Source of the DNA: Paenarthrobacter sp. PH39-S1
Lineage (GTDB): Bacteria; Actinomycetota; Actinomycetes; Actinomycetales; Micrococcaceae
Direction of reading: 5' to 3'
Length of the DNA: 64,000 nt
NCBI RefSeq assembly: GCF_030063245.1
Contig: NZ_JASISR010000021.1
Location: forward strand, 1-64,000
In this document: positions 1-7,493 of the stretch, piece after piece
Layout: each line of letters begins with the position of its first letter
Position numbering within the stretch: position 1 is the stretch's first letter
Made by a program: the position numbers and the translations under genes
The notes under the pieces: generated by a model
The model's database searches: none
What the model was told of the DNA's origin: nothing
What the model saw: the letters and a program-made list of their open reading frames with translations, nothing else

Positions 1-135
1 CACCGCCTCGGGTTCAAACCCCCGGAACCGCTTCCTGGCCCCGCCGTTGGCATCCATCGGCTCATCAACGGCCGGAGGCACGAGGGGCCCCACGAGCGAC
101 TCGGCGAACAAACCATCCTGGGAACCGACATCCAT
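1..135 (-). CDS. N-terminal fragment of an unknown protein, cut by the window edge
   Basis: A reading frame open from an ATG at 135 down to base 1 gives 45 residues starting MDVGSQDGLFAESLVG. A GGGAG stretch lies about 9 nt upstream of the ATG, which supports this start. The residues are Gly/Pro/Ala-rich, then basic (ARKRFRGF). I do not recognise a family. The rest of the gene lies outside the window, so neither function nor completeness can be judged. The two GC/AT-patterned repeats at 178-212 lie just upstream and may belong to its promoter region. Confidence 0.5.
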   Translation of the reverse strand, partial: MDVGSQDGLFAESLVGPLVPPAVDEPMDANGGARKRFRGFEPEAV

Positions 136-177
136 ACCCCAATTCTCCCAGCCCCACATCCGGCAGCCCGGCTAATC

Positions 178-212
178 CGCCGGCGTTTTAAATAATTCGC
201 CGGCGTTTTAAA
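178..212. repeat. Direct repeat CGCCGGCGTTTTAAA, two copies 20 bp apart
   Basis: The 15-mer CGCCGGCGTTTTAAA occurs at 178-192 and 198-212, separated by TAATT. Each copy joins a GC palindrome (CGCCGGCG) to an AT tract. The 20-bp period is about two helical turns, so both copies would face the same side of the DNA. It lies upstream of the unknown gene at 1-135 and downstream of the mini-ORF at 224-283. A protein-binding role is possible but only inferred. Confidence 0.6.
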
Positions 213-223
213 ACTAGGACGGA

Positions 224-283
224 CTACTGACCCACGCACCTAGGTTTCGAGCCGGTCATCGGCCGGGTCTGGATCTGTTTCAT
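224..283 (-). pseudogene. 19-codon ORF with intact promoter-like and RBS signals; probable decapitated gene
   Basis: ATG at 283 opens a 19-residue frame MKQIQTRPMTGSKPRCVGQ ended by TAG at 224. An AAGGAG ribosome-binding site lies 7 nt upstream, and a promoter-like region with a 13-bp palindrome lies about 35 nt further up. These expression signals are much better than expected for a random mini-ORF. The simplest reading is the surviving 5' end of a repressor-controlled gene whose body was deleted. A genuine leader peptide is the alternative. Confidence 0.35.
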
Positions 284-315
284 GTTCGGGCTCCTTCGGG
301 TCGTGCACTCAGCCT

Positions 316-343
316 ATGGTAAATCCGTACTTAGTACGATAAC
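316..343 (-). promoter_or_regulatory. Promoter with operator-like palindrome CGTACTTAGTACG
   Basis: CGTACTTAGTACG at 326-338 is a perfect palindrome around one central base. This pattern is common for TetR-family operators (general knowledge). On the minus strand it sits between a possible -35 (around 338-343) and a -10-like TACCAT (321-316). A repressor bound there would block RNA polymerase. The only gene start downstream is the 19-codon ORF at 283. No TetR-type regulator gene is in the window. Confidence 0.4.
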
Positions 344-420
344 GGTTTCGTGCCAAGCACGCGCACGGCTGTCCTTTTCCGAAGTCGTCTGCACGGTGCG
401 GCGGTTGGAGCCGCATTTCA

Positions 421-522
421 GTGTCAGTGGTTGATCCTTCAGCAGACAAAGATGCGGCCGTGCCTAGACCGGATGTGTCGAAGATCCTGGCCGCCCAGCA
501 CGATCTGGACTTTCCCGCTTAG
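421..522 (+). CDS. Possible 33-residue small ORF or gene remnant, unknown
   Basis: GTG at 421 preceded by TTGGAG at 405-410 (10 nt spacing) opens a 33-codon frame ending in TAG at 522. The predicted product runs VSVVDPSADKDAAVPRPDVS and ends HDLDFPA; it is acidic and unfamiliar. A second in-frame GTG is at 427. Its size and position in a scar region make a leftover N-terminus more likely than a working small protein. Confidence 0.2.
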   Translation: MSVVDPSADKDAAVPRPDVSKILAAQHDLDFPA

Positions 523-653
523 TACGTGGAATGTCGCGGGACGCTTACCGCCGCTCCTCCCGCGACACGATCAGCATTGGCGGCTCGCTCCGCCTTAGCG
601 AGCTCGTCCCCGCGCAGCCGCACCGAGACGACCGTCGAGACATCCTCGACCAC
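519..653 (-). pseudogene. Truncated ribbon-helix-helix (antitoxin-like) gene
   Basis: GTG at 653 follows GGGAGG by 6 nt and encodes 44 residues. The segment VSTVVSVRLRGDELAKAERA matches the strand plus first-helix pattern of ribbon-helix-helix antitoxins (strand TVVSVRL, helix start GDELAKAERAA). After that the sequence becomes low-complexity and ends at a stop in place of the second helix and toxin-binding tail. No toxin gene is adjacent. I read it as a type II antitoxin remnant; the call rests on about 20 residues. A longer frame from ATG 701 is possible but has weaker start signals. Confidence 0.35.
532..567. repeat. 10-bp inverted repeat (stem-loop)
   Basis: TGTCGCGGGA at 532-541 pairs perfectly with TCCCGCGACA at 558-567 across a 16-nt loop. 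It lies inside the truncated ribbon-helix-helix gene and just after the 421-522 ORF. There is no T-run on either side, so it is not a classical terminator. It may be a chance hairpin or a protein-binding site. Confidence 0.35.
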
Positions 654-822
654 GCTGGCCTCCCGATGAAACGGAGGGCTGCACTTCGGCCAGACGCGCA
701 TGGAGTCTTCGCCGTCTCATGCCGATCGGTGTCCGGGCACTTGTCCCTTCGTGGCGCGTGAGCGGCCAGAATAAAAAACTCAGGATCCGCTACCTAGGAC
801 CTTCATCAACCGACCTTACAGA

Positions 823-1809
823 TCAGCCGATCATCTGCATGAATTCCCCTTCGGAGAGCACCTCGATGCTTTGCCCGCGGCCGTGCAGTTCCAGCACGCG
901 ACGGGCTTTGGAGGTCAGGCGACCGCTGCGCAGATCCGCCGCCACGAAGCCGTCCCCCACCACCAGCACTGTGGTTTTCCGGGTGACGGAGCTGGCCGGC
1001 TGCGCGCCGAGCCCGGCTGCACGCTCCTTCGCGGCGCCGCGCGGCAGCTGCAGATTGCCGGTGAAGACCACCATCTGGCCAAACAGTGGATGGTGCGGAT
1101 CGGCGGCGGCGTCGGCTTCCGGATTCGGGCCTTCCTCCAGCCAGCCCTGCCAACCTTGCCAGCCGGAGGCTGCCGGGGCTTCACTCAGACGTTTGAGGGC
1201 GGTCCGCGTCGCCTTGGAAACATCATCCAAGCCGGGGAGATAGGCGTCCGCGCGCGGCAGCCGCAGTTTATGCACGGCGAACAGCTCCGCAACGCTGCCC
1301 GCGCCGTTGCGCCTGGCGATGTCCACCATGATGCCGGCGCAAGCCCGCGCATCCTCAACCGCATCGTGGTGGTTGACCAGCGGCACCCCGGCCGCCTCGG
1401 CCACAAACGGCAGGGAATAGGACGGCAGCGAATAATTCCGCCGGGACAGCATCACCGTGCAGGCGTAGTCGAAGGCCGGTCCGGGCAGTTCCGAGACTTC
1501 CAGCGCGGACCGGATCACACCCATATCAAAGGACGCGTTGTGGGCCACCAAGACATCGGCCCCGATGAAGCCGCCGATCTCCGCGAACAGCTCACCGAAC
1601 CGGGGCGCGGCCGCGACCTGGGCGGAGGTGAGACCATGAATCTGCACGTTGCGCGGGTCGAAATGGTCATGGCCGGCGGGGGGCCTCATCAGCCAGGACG
1701 CTTCTTCAACTATTTTTCCGTCGCGGACCTTACTGAGACCCACGGCGCACGGCGAACCGCGGAAGCCGTTGGCGGTCTCAAAATCGATTGCAGTAAACTC
1801 CAAAGCCAC
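823..1809 (-). CDS. DEDDh 3'-5' exonuclease with C-terminal BRCT domain (DNA polymerase III epsilon-like)
   Basis: This 328-residue protein begins with a DnaQ-type exonuclease domain (about 5-170). The acidic catalytic residues are visible: D9 and E11 in AIDFET, D95 in HNASFDMG, and H148/D153 in NHHDAVEDA. A linker with the duplicated WQGW motif (218-223) leads to a BRCT domain (about 240-328, FGQMVVFTGNL). Exonucleases of this kind act in DNA repair or proofreading. The BRCT domain, as in NAD-dependent DNA ligases, probably binds DNA or partner proteins. The GTG start at 1809 lies 6 nt after a TAATCT -10 box, so the mRNA is likely leaderless. It is monocistronic as far as can be seen. Confidence 0.85.
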   Translation of the reverse strand: MALEFTAIDFETANGFRGSPCAVGLSKVRDGKIVEEASWLMRPPAGHDHFDPRNVQIHGLTSAQVAAAPRFGELFAEIGGFIGADVLVAHNASFDMGVIRSALEVSELPGPAFDYACTVMLSRRNYSLPSYSLPFVAEAAGVPLVNHHDAVEDARACAGIMVDIARRNGAGSVAELFAVHKLRLPRADAYLPGLDDVSKATRTALKRLSEAPAASGWQGWQGWLEEGPNPEADAAADPHHPLFGQMVVFTGNLQLPRGAAKERAAGLGAQPASSVTRKTTVLVVGDGFVAADLRSGRLTSKARRVLELHGRGQSIEVLSEGEFMQMIG

Positions 1810-2287
1810 TGGGCAAGATTACCCCGCCTGCCGCGGCACGGGAGAACGCGGCGCGGCACGGGAGAACGCTCGCAGCACGCCGATCCGGCTAGCCCAGCAG
1901 TGAGACAATGATGGGCGCCGTCGAAGATTGACCACTTTCAGCAAGAGTCCCGGCCGAAAACCCGGCGTGTCTCCTAAACCTTCGGCGTGTTGCCGCGGAA
2001 CATGGTCAAACTTTGACGCATCCACGATGCGATGCCCCAATCGACCTCGGAAAATCAGGACGAGCCCATAATCCTCACTCCGGCTGAGCTAAACCGGATA
2101 TGCGCTCGCAGGCGTCTTTCGTTCCGCCGCCGTCGGTTCACCACGAACCGAGGTGGCGGACCGACGAGTGTTGGATCGGCGGTGACCGGCGCGATGCTGA
2201 CGGGTGACGTCATGCCGGGACGCGAGGAGGGTCGCCGCTGCGGCTGATCGTCTTGCGACCCGAGGGCGGACGCGCGAGAGTGGTTCC
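1810..2287. other. Intergenic stretch (478 bp) with a short tandem repeat
   Basis: Between the divergent exonuclease and methyltransferase genes no convincing gene is seen. An 18-bp motif containing GGCACGGGAGAACGC occurs twice in tandem (1832-1849 and 1852-1869, period 20). A 71-codon frame from an ATG at 2032 (MPQSTSENQDEPIILTPAEL...) has no clear ribosome-binding site. It turns arginine-rich and runs close to the next gene, so I do not call it. Confidence 0.5.
1816..1821 (-). promoter_or_regulatory. -10 box TAATCT for the exonuclease gene
   Basis: On the minus strand TAATCT ends 6 nt before the GTG at 1809. This spacing places the transcription start at or next to the start codon, as in leaderless actinobacterial mRNAs. 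Confidence 0.5.
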
Positions 2288-3076
2288 ATGCCGCATGCAG
2301 AACATCACGACCAGCACAATCCTCCCGCCGGAACGGCTGCGCCCGGGCCGCCCCCAGCGGCCGGCAACGGCGCAGCGAGCAAGGCCGGCCAGGAATTCTG
2401 GGATGACTTCTACCAGGCGCGCCCGAATATCTGGAGCGGACGCGTCAACCCGGTGCTGGCCGAAGAGACCGCCGGCCTTGCCTCAGGCAGCGCACTTGAT
2501 CTGGGCTGCGGGGAAGGTGCCGATGCCATCTGGCTGGCGCAGCATGGCTGGCGCGTTACGGCGATCGACGTGTCCGCCATCGCACTCGAACGCGCCGCAA
2601 GGCACGCCCAGGCAGCCGGAGCCAGCGACCGCATCACATGGGTGTGTGCGGACCTGTCTTCTTGGACGCCTCCGGAGCGCTATGACCTGGTCTCGGCGCA
2701 CTACCTGCATTCTCCCGAGCCGGCCGGTTACGCCCTGCTGCAGGCCGCCGCCGCCGCCGTCGCGGTCAACGGAACCCTGCTCGCCGTCGGGCACCACCCC
2801 GACGATGTCCTCCCCGGATCCGGTCCCCCCGGTCTGTGGACGCCCGACCAGCTCGAGGCGAATCTGACCCTGCCACCGGACCGGTGGCGCATCGACGTCC
2901 GGGAGTCGCGACGGCGCCCGCCCGGGGAATCCACCGGGACGTCGGGAACGCACTCAGCCGGGCACCGGGACGCGGATTCGTCCCCGGATCTTCCGGCCGG
3001 GGATCCCGGCGCCGGACATTCGAACGCCGCCAGGCACCGCACGGACAGCATCCTGCGGGCAACGCGGCTCCGCTGA
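2288..3076 (+). CDS. Class I SAM-dependent methyltransferase
   Basis: The 262-residue product has an FWDDFYQARPNIWSGRVNP entry segment and the AdoMet-binding glycine motif LDLGCGEGADAIWLA at about 69-83. An acidic end of strand 2 (AIDVS) and the later motif YDLVSAHYLH fit a Rossmann-like methyltransferase. It transfers a methyl group from AdoMet; the substrate cannot be read from the sequence. The C-terminal 70 residues are Pro/Gly/His-rich and look poorly structured. I place the start at ATG 2288, because residues encoded upstream in the open frame are not family-like. The downstream HAD gene has its own promoter-like box, so the two need not be co-transcribed. Confidence 0.75.
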   Translation: MPHAEHHDQHNPPAGTAAPGPPPAAGNGAASKAGQEFWDDFYQARPNIWSGRVNPVLAEETAGLASGSALDLGCGEGADAIWLAQHGWRVTAIDVSAIALERAARHAQAAGASDRITWVCADLSSWTPPERYDLVSAHYLHSPEPAGYALLQAAAAAVAVNGTLLAVGHHPDDVLPGSGPPGLWTPDQLEANLTLPPDRWRIDVRESRRRPPGESTGTSGTHSAGHRDADSSPDLPAGDPGAGHSNAARHRTDSILRATRLR

Positions 3077-3085
3077 CATCCGCGC

Positions 3086-3091
3086 TAGGCT
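3086..3091 (+). promoter_or_regulatory. -10 box TAGGCT for the HAD hydrolase gene
   Basis: TAGGCT ends 6 nt before ATG 3098, the leaderless spacing seen repeatedly in this window. It lies in the 21-bp gap after the methyltransferase stop. Confidence 0.45.
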
Positions 3092-3097
3092 GGCCCG

Positions 3098-3703
3098 ATG
3101 AACGCGGAAACGGCGCCCCCCATCTGGTATCTGTTCGACTACGGCATGGTGATTTCCACTGCCCCGGAACCGGAGGACTGGGAGGCCCTGCGGGAAGCCG
3201 CGGGCCTTCCGCTGGAGTCCCGGGACAGCAGCTACTGGCTGCATCGTCACGGATTCGACGCCGGCACACTGACCGCCCAGGACTACTGGACCCGGGTGCT
3301 GGGCCGGGAAATCGGTGCGGATCTGACGGCACGGCTGGAGACACTGGACGCCGATCAATGGTCACATCTGAATCCGGAAACCCTCGATGTCCTCGAGGAT
3401 CTGCATCTGGGCGGTGCGCGCCTGGCTTTGCTGTCCAATATGCCAGCCGGGATGGCCGCGCAATACTCCCGGAGCGCGCCGTGGGCCGGTTACTTCGACA
3501 AGCTGTTTTTCAGCGGCCAGCTGGGTCTGGCCAAGCCGGACCCGCAGATCTTCAGGGATGTGCTGGCGCATTTGGGGACGACGACGGCGCAGGTCACCTT
3601 TGTGGACGATGTCCAGGAAAACATCGACGCGGCCGCCGTGCTGGGCATGCGGACGGTGCTCCACCAGCCGGGGATTAATTTGCGGGCCGAACTGGGGCTG
3701 TAG
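3098..3703 (+). CDS. HAD-superfamily hydrolase (phosphatase-like)
   Basis: This 201-residue protein carries the four HAD motifs: LFDYGMV with nucleophile D14, LLSNMP, KPDPQIF with its lysine, and FVDDVQENIDAA with the metal-binding acids. The residue two after the nucleophile is Gly, not Asp, as in the YihX-like subgroup (FDLGN/FDFGG). Members dephosphorylate small metabolites such as sugar phosphates; the substrate is not predictable here. A helical cap lies between motifs I and II (about 25-95). Its 3' end overlaps the convergent apbE gene by 29 bp, so the two transcripts are partly antisense. Confidence 0.8.
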   Translation: MNAETAPPIWYLFDYGMVISTAPEPEDWEALREAAGLPLESRDSSYWLHRHGFDAGTLTAQDYWTRVLGREIGADLTARLETLDADQWSHLNPETLDVLEDLHLGGARLALLSNMPAGMAAQYSRSAPWAGYFDKLFFSGQLGLAKPDPQIFRDVLAHLGTTTAQVTFVDDVQENIDAAAVLGMRTVLHQPGINLRAELGL

Positions 3704-4463
3704 GACGCCGGACAAAACCGGGGGTCGCCAGCAGGCCTCCGTCGCAGCGGACGGCCAGCACGTCAATGGGCAGCTCCGAGCTGAAGCGGTGCAGAGCCGC
3801 ACTTCCCCCTGCAGTGATGGCCGTGGCCAGGACGTCGGCCGTAATGATGTCCGCGGCCCGGACGGTGACCTGCACAAATTCCATCGACGTCCCGGGCCGG
3901 CGCCAGATATGCTCCCCACGCTCGGCGCTGCCGGAGGTGGCGACCGCCGGAAGGGCGGCGGTCGCGGCGATGCTTCCCAGCAGGGATGTCCGGTCCGCCG
4001 GGTCCACAATCCCCACCTGCCACCCTCCGCCGTCGCCCGCGGTACCCGAACAAAGCACATCGCCACCTGCATTAAGGCACCAATCCCGGTGGCCCTCGCT
4101 GTGCAGCCACTCCCCCGCCACCGCAGCCGCCCAGGCCTTGACGACCCCGGACAGGTCCAGCACACCGTCGGGCCGGTGCGGCGTGAATTCCCCATTGGTG
4201 ACGGTCCGCCAGTGCAACGCCAACGCGTACATCCGCCGCACGGCGGGGCTGGAATCCGGCAGCGCCACGGCCCCGGCAGCGATCCGGCTCAACTCGGAGT
4301 CCGGCCGGTACAAACTGAATCTGCGGTCCGCGTCCGCGAAAATCCGCTCCACGCCGTCGGCCCAGCGCTCCTGCCGAGGCCCTTGGGACAGCGTCACGCT
4401 GACCACCGTTCCCATGGTTCTGAGCACCTGGACGGCAGCGGTTTCCATGGATCCGGCCGACAA
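3675..4463 (-). CDS. apbE: FAD:protein FMN transferase (ApbE family)
   Basis: The 262-residue product shows the ApbE core: MGTVVSVTL near the N-terminus, then DLSGVVKAWAA and LNAGGDVLCSG, with ADIITADVLATA in the C-terminal third where the magnesium-binding acidic region lies. ApbE transfers FMN from FAD to a Thr/Ser of target proteins. The gene directly upstream encodes an FMN-binding-domain protein, the expected substrate, and the one before that a ferric-reductase-like flavoprotein. I use TTG 4463, which follows GGGG by 8 nt; ATG 4448 (METAAVQVL) is an equally possible start. It is the last gene of a three-gene operon with overlaps or gaps of only a few bases. Confidence 0.85.
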   Translation of the reverse strand: MSAGSMETAAVQVLRTMGTVVSVTLSQGPRQERWADGVERIFADADRRFSLYRPDSELSRIAAGAVALPDSSPAVRRMYALALHWRTVTNGEFTPHRPDGVLDLSGVVKAWAAAVAGEWLHSEGHRDWCLNAGGDVLCSGTAGDGGGWQVGIVDPADRTSLLGSIAATAALPAVATSGSAERGEHIWRRPGTSMEFVQVTVRAADIITADVLATAITAGGSAALHRFSSELPIDVLAVRCDGGLLATPGFVRRPTAPVRPAN

Positions 4464-4467
4464 GGTT

Positions 4468-5076
4468 TCAGCCCCGGGAGTTCAGGCTGAATGACTGATC
4501 GGTCTGGAAGTGCGCGGCGTCCAGTGCCGCCTGCAGCGAGGTCAGATAGCCCTCGCTGGTGGCGGTCGCACCGCTGATGCTCTGCACGGCGGCGGACTGC
4601 GCTGCCAGAACCTGACTGCGGAGCACGGGGGCGGCATAGTTACTGATCTGGGCCGAGCGCTGGTCCCGGTCCGTCAGCTGCAGCGCGGTCACATCCTTGA
4701 TCGTCCCCGCGGCAATGGTGACCTGGACCTGAACCGCGCCGTAGCGGGTGCTGGCGCTGGTGCCCTTGAACGTGCCGCTGACCGCGGCATTGACGCCCTG
4801 CCCGGACGCAGCGGAACCCGTGGTAGGACCGGGTGCGGCGGAAGGGGCCGCCGTTTCGGGCGCTCCGCTCCCGCCGTCGTCGGCGTTACCGGAACTACCG
4901 GAACTACCGGAACTGCCGGCGCTACCTGTATTGCCGGAACCGCCCGGCAGGGAAGGACTCCCGACGACCGCCGCCGCGCCGACGTGGACCTGGTCCGCAC
5001 CGGTTCCGGCCTGCCAGCCGAGCAGGATAATCCCCGCCGACGCAGCAGAGGCGATGATGACTGCCCGGGCCCTCAC
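4468..5076 (-). CDS. Secreted/anchored FMN-binding domain protein, ApbE substrate
   Basis: The 202-residue product has an N-terminal membrane segment (about 4-22, VIIASAASAGIILLGW). A low-complexity Ser/Gly linker follows (about 42-95, including GSSGSSGSSG), then an FMN-binding domain (about 97-195). The motif SGATATSEGY matches the ApbE flavinylation consensus (S/T-G-A-T), and the second Thr is the expected covalent FMN site. It probably carries electrons outside the membrane as a covalent flavoprotein. The GTG start at 5076 overlaps the upstream stop in GTGA, so translation is probably coupled. The linker contains a 9-bp tandem repeat at about 4880-4920. Confidence 0.85.
   Translation of the reverse strand: MRARAVIIASAASAGIILLGWQAGTGADQVHVGAAAVVGSPSLPGGSGNTGSAGSSGSSGSSGNADDGGSGAPETAAPSAAPGPTTGSAASGQGVNAAVSGTFKGTSASTRYGAVQVQVTIAAGTIKDVTALQLTDRDQRSAQISNYAAPVLRSQVLAAQSAAVQSISGATATSEGYLTSLQAALDAAHFQTDQSFSLNSRG
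4880..4920. repeat. 9-bp tandem repeat inside the FMN-binding protein gene
   Basis: Repeats of GGAACTACC (plus strand) encode GSSGSSGSSG on the minus strand. They lie in the flexible linker and keep frame. This is one of nine coding minisatellites in the window. Confidence 0.6.
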
Positions 5077-6491
5077 CAGCTGAACCTCTCATGATGGATG
5101 GCCTCAGCCGGCACGCCGGCCGCGCGCGCCTGCGCCATCACCTGGGCGCTCCACTGTACGGGACCGCAGACGTACGCATCGGACGATGCCAGCGCGGGCG
5201 CATAACTGAGCAGCGAAAACCCTCTGTCCGCGGAGGCCGCCGGCAGCCAATGCGCCCGATCCGACGGTCGCGGGCCCGTCTCCAGATACAGGTATGCACC
5301 GCGGCTGCGGCACAGCTCGTCGATCTCGGCCAGCAGATAGAGCTCCTCCACCCTGCCGGCCCGCAGGATGACCGTGGCATCGCCGGGCGCAAAATCCGCC
5401 TCCTCCAGCAATGACCGGATCGGAGCGACACCGATTCCCGCGCCGACCATGACCAACCGTTCGCTGGTGCGCACCGTTTTGCTGAAGATTCCGTAGGGGC
5501 CCTCGACCACCACCTTGGTCCCAGGGCGGACGGTGAGCAGCTTCCGGGTCCCGCTCCCCAGCCCGCGGACGGTGATTTCCAACACACCGGCGGACGGCGC
5601 CGCCGAGAGCGAAAATGGGTGCGCGTGCCACCACAGGTCCGCTGACAGAAAACGCCACTGGAAGAACTGGCCGGCATGCACCGAAAGGGATTCAAGTCCG
5701 GCGCCGCTCATAGTGATCGTCACCGCATCCGTTCCCGCTCGGCGCACCCCGCTGACCACCAGCCGATACCGGGCACTGCGGGCCAGGGGAACCGCGATCC
5801 GGAAGACCAGGATGGAGCCGGTAACCGCCAGATAGAAGACCAGCCAATAGAGGCGCTGCCACGTCCCCGGCGCAAATACGGCACCATTGCTGAACTGATG
5901 GGGCAGCGCCGCCAGCACTGCGAGATAGGCGAGCAAATGAATTCCCAGCCAGGCCTCATACGGGAACCGGCGCTGCACGGCGACCACTGAGGTCACGACG
6001 ACGGCGAGCAGCAGTCCCAGCCCCATAAACGCCAAGGGCATGTCGGGTACAGTCAAAAAAAGCGTCAGCACCTCGGACACCGGATTGATTCCCTCGGTCA
6101 TCCCGTAGCCGGCGATCAACAGCCCGGTGTGTGACAGCAGCAGGTAGAGCACCGGCTTTCCGAGCTTCCGGTGCAGGGCAACCGCTCGGTCATGTCCATA
6201 GGCCCTGTCGATCACCGGCAACCGCGCAGTGAGCAGCAGCATCACGAGCAGCAGATCGGTGCCGACCAGACCCGCCGCGATCCCCAGCGACGTCAGGGTC
6301 TGGCCCACGGAGACAAAGCCGGCGGCCACGTCGTCGGCCAGGAACAAGGCGATGACGATGGCCACCGAAACCCAGCTGGCGATCAGCAGACTGTCCCGGC
6401 GGAGCAACCGGCGACGGGACGCCAGCACGCGGTCCGGCCCGACGCGTGGGGCGGGCCGTGCTCCAGTCCGCGGAAATGGTTGAATGGCCAT
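5073..6491 (-). CDS. Ferric-reductase-like transmembrane flavoprotein oxidoreductase
   Basis: The 472-residue product begins with a basic segment, then about six membrane helices (roughly 35-235). Histidines typical of haem-coordinating ferric-reductase domains appear, for example in LHRKLGK, LSHTGLL, LGIHLLAY and PHQFSN. A C-terminal FAD/NAD(P)H-binding part follows (about 240-472) with HPFSLSAAPS, VVEGPYGIFSK, VGAGIGVAPIRSLLE and YVCGPVQW. It should pass electrons from cytosolic NAD(P)H through FAD and haem across the membrane. It is the first gene of the operon with the FMN-binding protein and ApbE, so the external flavoprotein is the likely acceptor. Start ATG 6491 is the first ATG; GAGAG lies upstream. 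Confidence 0.85.
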   Translation of the reverse strand: MAIQPFPRTGARPAPRVGPDRVLASRRRLLRRDSLLIASWVSVAIVIALFLADDVAAGFVSVGQTLTSLGIAAGLVGTDLLLVMLLLTARLPVIDRAYGHDRAVALHRKLGKPVLYLLLSHTGLLIAGYGMTEGINPVSEVLTLFLTVPDMPLAFMGLGLLLAVVVTSVVAVQRRFPYEAWLGIHLLAYLAVLAALPHQFSNGAVFAPGTWQRLYWLVFYLAVTGSILVFRIAVPLARSARYRLVVSGVRRAGTDAVTITMSGAGLESLSVHAGQFFQWRFLSADLWWHAHPFSLSAAPSAGVLEITVRGLGSGTRKLLTVRPGTKVVVEGPYGIFSKTVRTSERLVMVGAGIGVAPIRSLLEEADFAPGDATVILRAGRVEELYLLAEIDELCRSRGAYLYLETGPRPSDRAHWLPAASADRGFSLLSYAPALASSDAYVCGPVQWSAQVMAQARAAGVPAEAIHHERFSW

Positions 6492-6708
6492 GCACTAACT
6501 CTCGCGTCGCCTGCTGTCAATGACCCCAAGGAAACCTGTGGGCCTCCTGTGCGGTGCATGTATGGATTTACCCTCCGGACCCACCCTCGGGCGACGCCTC
6601 GGACCTGCCCTCCGGACGCAACTTCGGCCTGAGCGCGGGCGCCCCCTCCCGGCATCTCCTCCGACGCATCTCATCCCGCGGGCTGAGCCGCTCCGCGCAG
6701 GTGTGCCG

Positions 6709-6714
6709 TAACCT
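6709..6714 (+). promoter_or_regulatory. -10 box TAACCT for the DedA gene
   Basis: TAACCT ends 6 nt before GTG 6721. The GGAGG between them touches the GTG and is too close to act as a ribosome-binding site, so a leaderless mRNA starting at 6721 is the better explanation. Confidence 0.5.
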
Positions 6715-6720
6715 TGGAGG

Positions 6721-7440
6721 GTGATTCCTTCAGCTATCAGTAACTCAGCCGCGCCCGCCATGCTTGGGTCCGGCCCCGCTCCCACCGGTTTCCTGCCGCC
6801 GTGGCTGGATCCTGCCGTCATCCTAGACAACCCCGCGTGGGGGCCCTGGGTCGTCCTGCTGGCCTGCGCGATCATTTTCGCTGAAACGGGGCTGCTGATC
6901 GGCTTTTTCCTGCCCGGGGATTCACTGTTGTTCACCGGCGGTCTGCTGGTGGCCACGGGAGTGATCCAGTTCAATATCTGGGCCGTGATGGGATTGCTCA
7001 TCCTCTCCGCCTTCATCGGCAACCAGGCCGGCTATCTGATCGGGCTGAAGGCCGGACCCGCCATCTTCAACAAACCCGATTCCCGGCTGTTCAAACGTGA
7101 AAACGTGCAGAAGGCGCACGCGTTCTTTGAAAAGCACGGCGGTAAAGCGCTGATTCTGGCCCGCTTTGTGCCGATCGTGCGGACCTTTGTGCCCGTGATT
7201 GTTGGCGTGGCAAGGATGGACCGCCGGCATTTCCTCATCTACAACGCCATTGGGGCCGTGCTGTGGGCCGGCGGCGTAACCCTGCTGGGCTTTATCCTCG
7301 GCGACCGGGTGCCGTGGGTGCAGAAGAATCTGGACCTGATCTTTATTCTCATCGTCCTGGCCTCCATCATCCCCATCATCGTGGAATTCATCAAGGGGTT
7401 CTCTGCCAGCCGCAGGGCCAAGCGCGCCATCGACAGTTGA
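6721..7440 (+). CDS. DedA-family membrane protein
   Basis: The 239-residue product has several hydrophobic helices and the DedA signatures: FAETGLLIGFFLPGDSLLFTGG, a GNQAGYLIGLKAG segment, and FEKHGGKALILARFVPIVRTFVPVIVG with the conserved arginines. DedA proteins are needed for envelope homeostasis, and some act as undecaprenyl-phosphate or phospholipid flippases. GTG 6721 is chosen because a -10 box sits 6 nt upstream; ATG 6760 (MLGSGPAP) is an alternative. It is divergent from the ferric-reductase gene and convergent with rdgB, from which a 28-bp palindrome separates it. Confidence 0.85.
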   Translation: MIPSAISNSAAPAMLGSGPAPTGFLPPWLDPAVILDNPAWGPWVVLLACAIIFAETGLLIGFFLPGDSLLFTGGLLVATGVIQFNIWAVMGLLILSAFIGNQAGYLIGLKAGPAIFNKPDSRLFKRENVQKAHAFFEKHGGKALILARFVPIVRTFVPVIVGVARMDRRHFLIYNAIGAVLWAGGVTLLGFILGDRVPWVQKNLDLIFILIVLASIIPIIVEFIKGFSASRRAKRAIDS

Positions 7441-7493
7441 CGCCCGCACCCATCCAAGCCACCCCGCCCTCCCCGCCGTTCCCGCAGGGCGTG

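Larger units (their letters stand above)
136..822. other. Gene-poor scar region (687 bp)
   Basis: No full-length gene is visible here. The stretch holds a 15-bp repeated motif (178-212), a 19-codon ORF with a strong ribosome-binding site (224-283), a perfect 13-bp palindrome placed like a repressor operator (326-338), a 33-codon ORF (421-522), a 10-bp inverted repeat (532-567) and a truncated ribbon-helix-helix gene (519-653). The mix of intact expression signals and broken reading frames suggests that genes were lost here by deletion or rearrangement. That history is an inference. No transposase was seen. Confidence 0.6.

Noticed and set aside
10-29. GGTTCAAACCCCCGG looked like a tRNA T-arm
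   Set aside because: No acceptor stem or anticodon arm can be formed around it, and it lies in the open frame at 1-135.
2032-2247. 71-codon plus-strand ORF before the methyltransferase
   Set aside because: No RBS or -10 box, Arg-rich second half, and no recognised family.
3098-3703. HAD motif I without the second Asp, as a sign of a dead enzyme
   Set aside because: The FDxG variant is normal in YihX-like HAD proteins, and the other motifs are intact.
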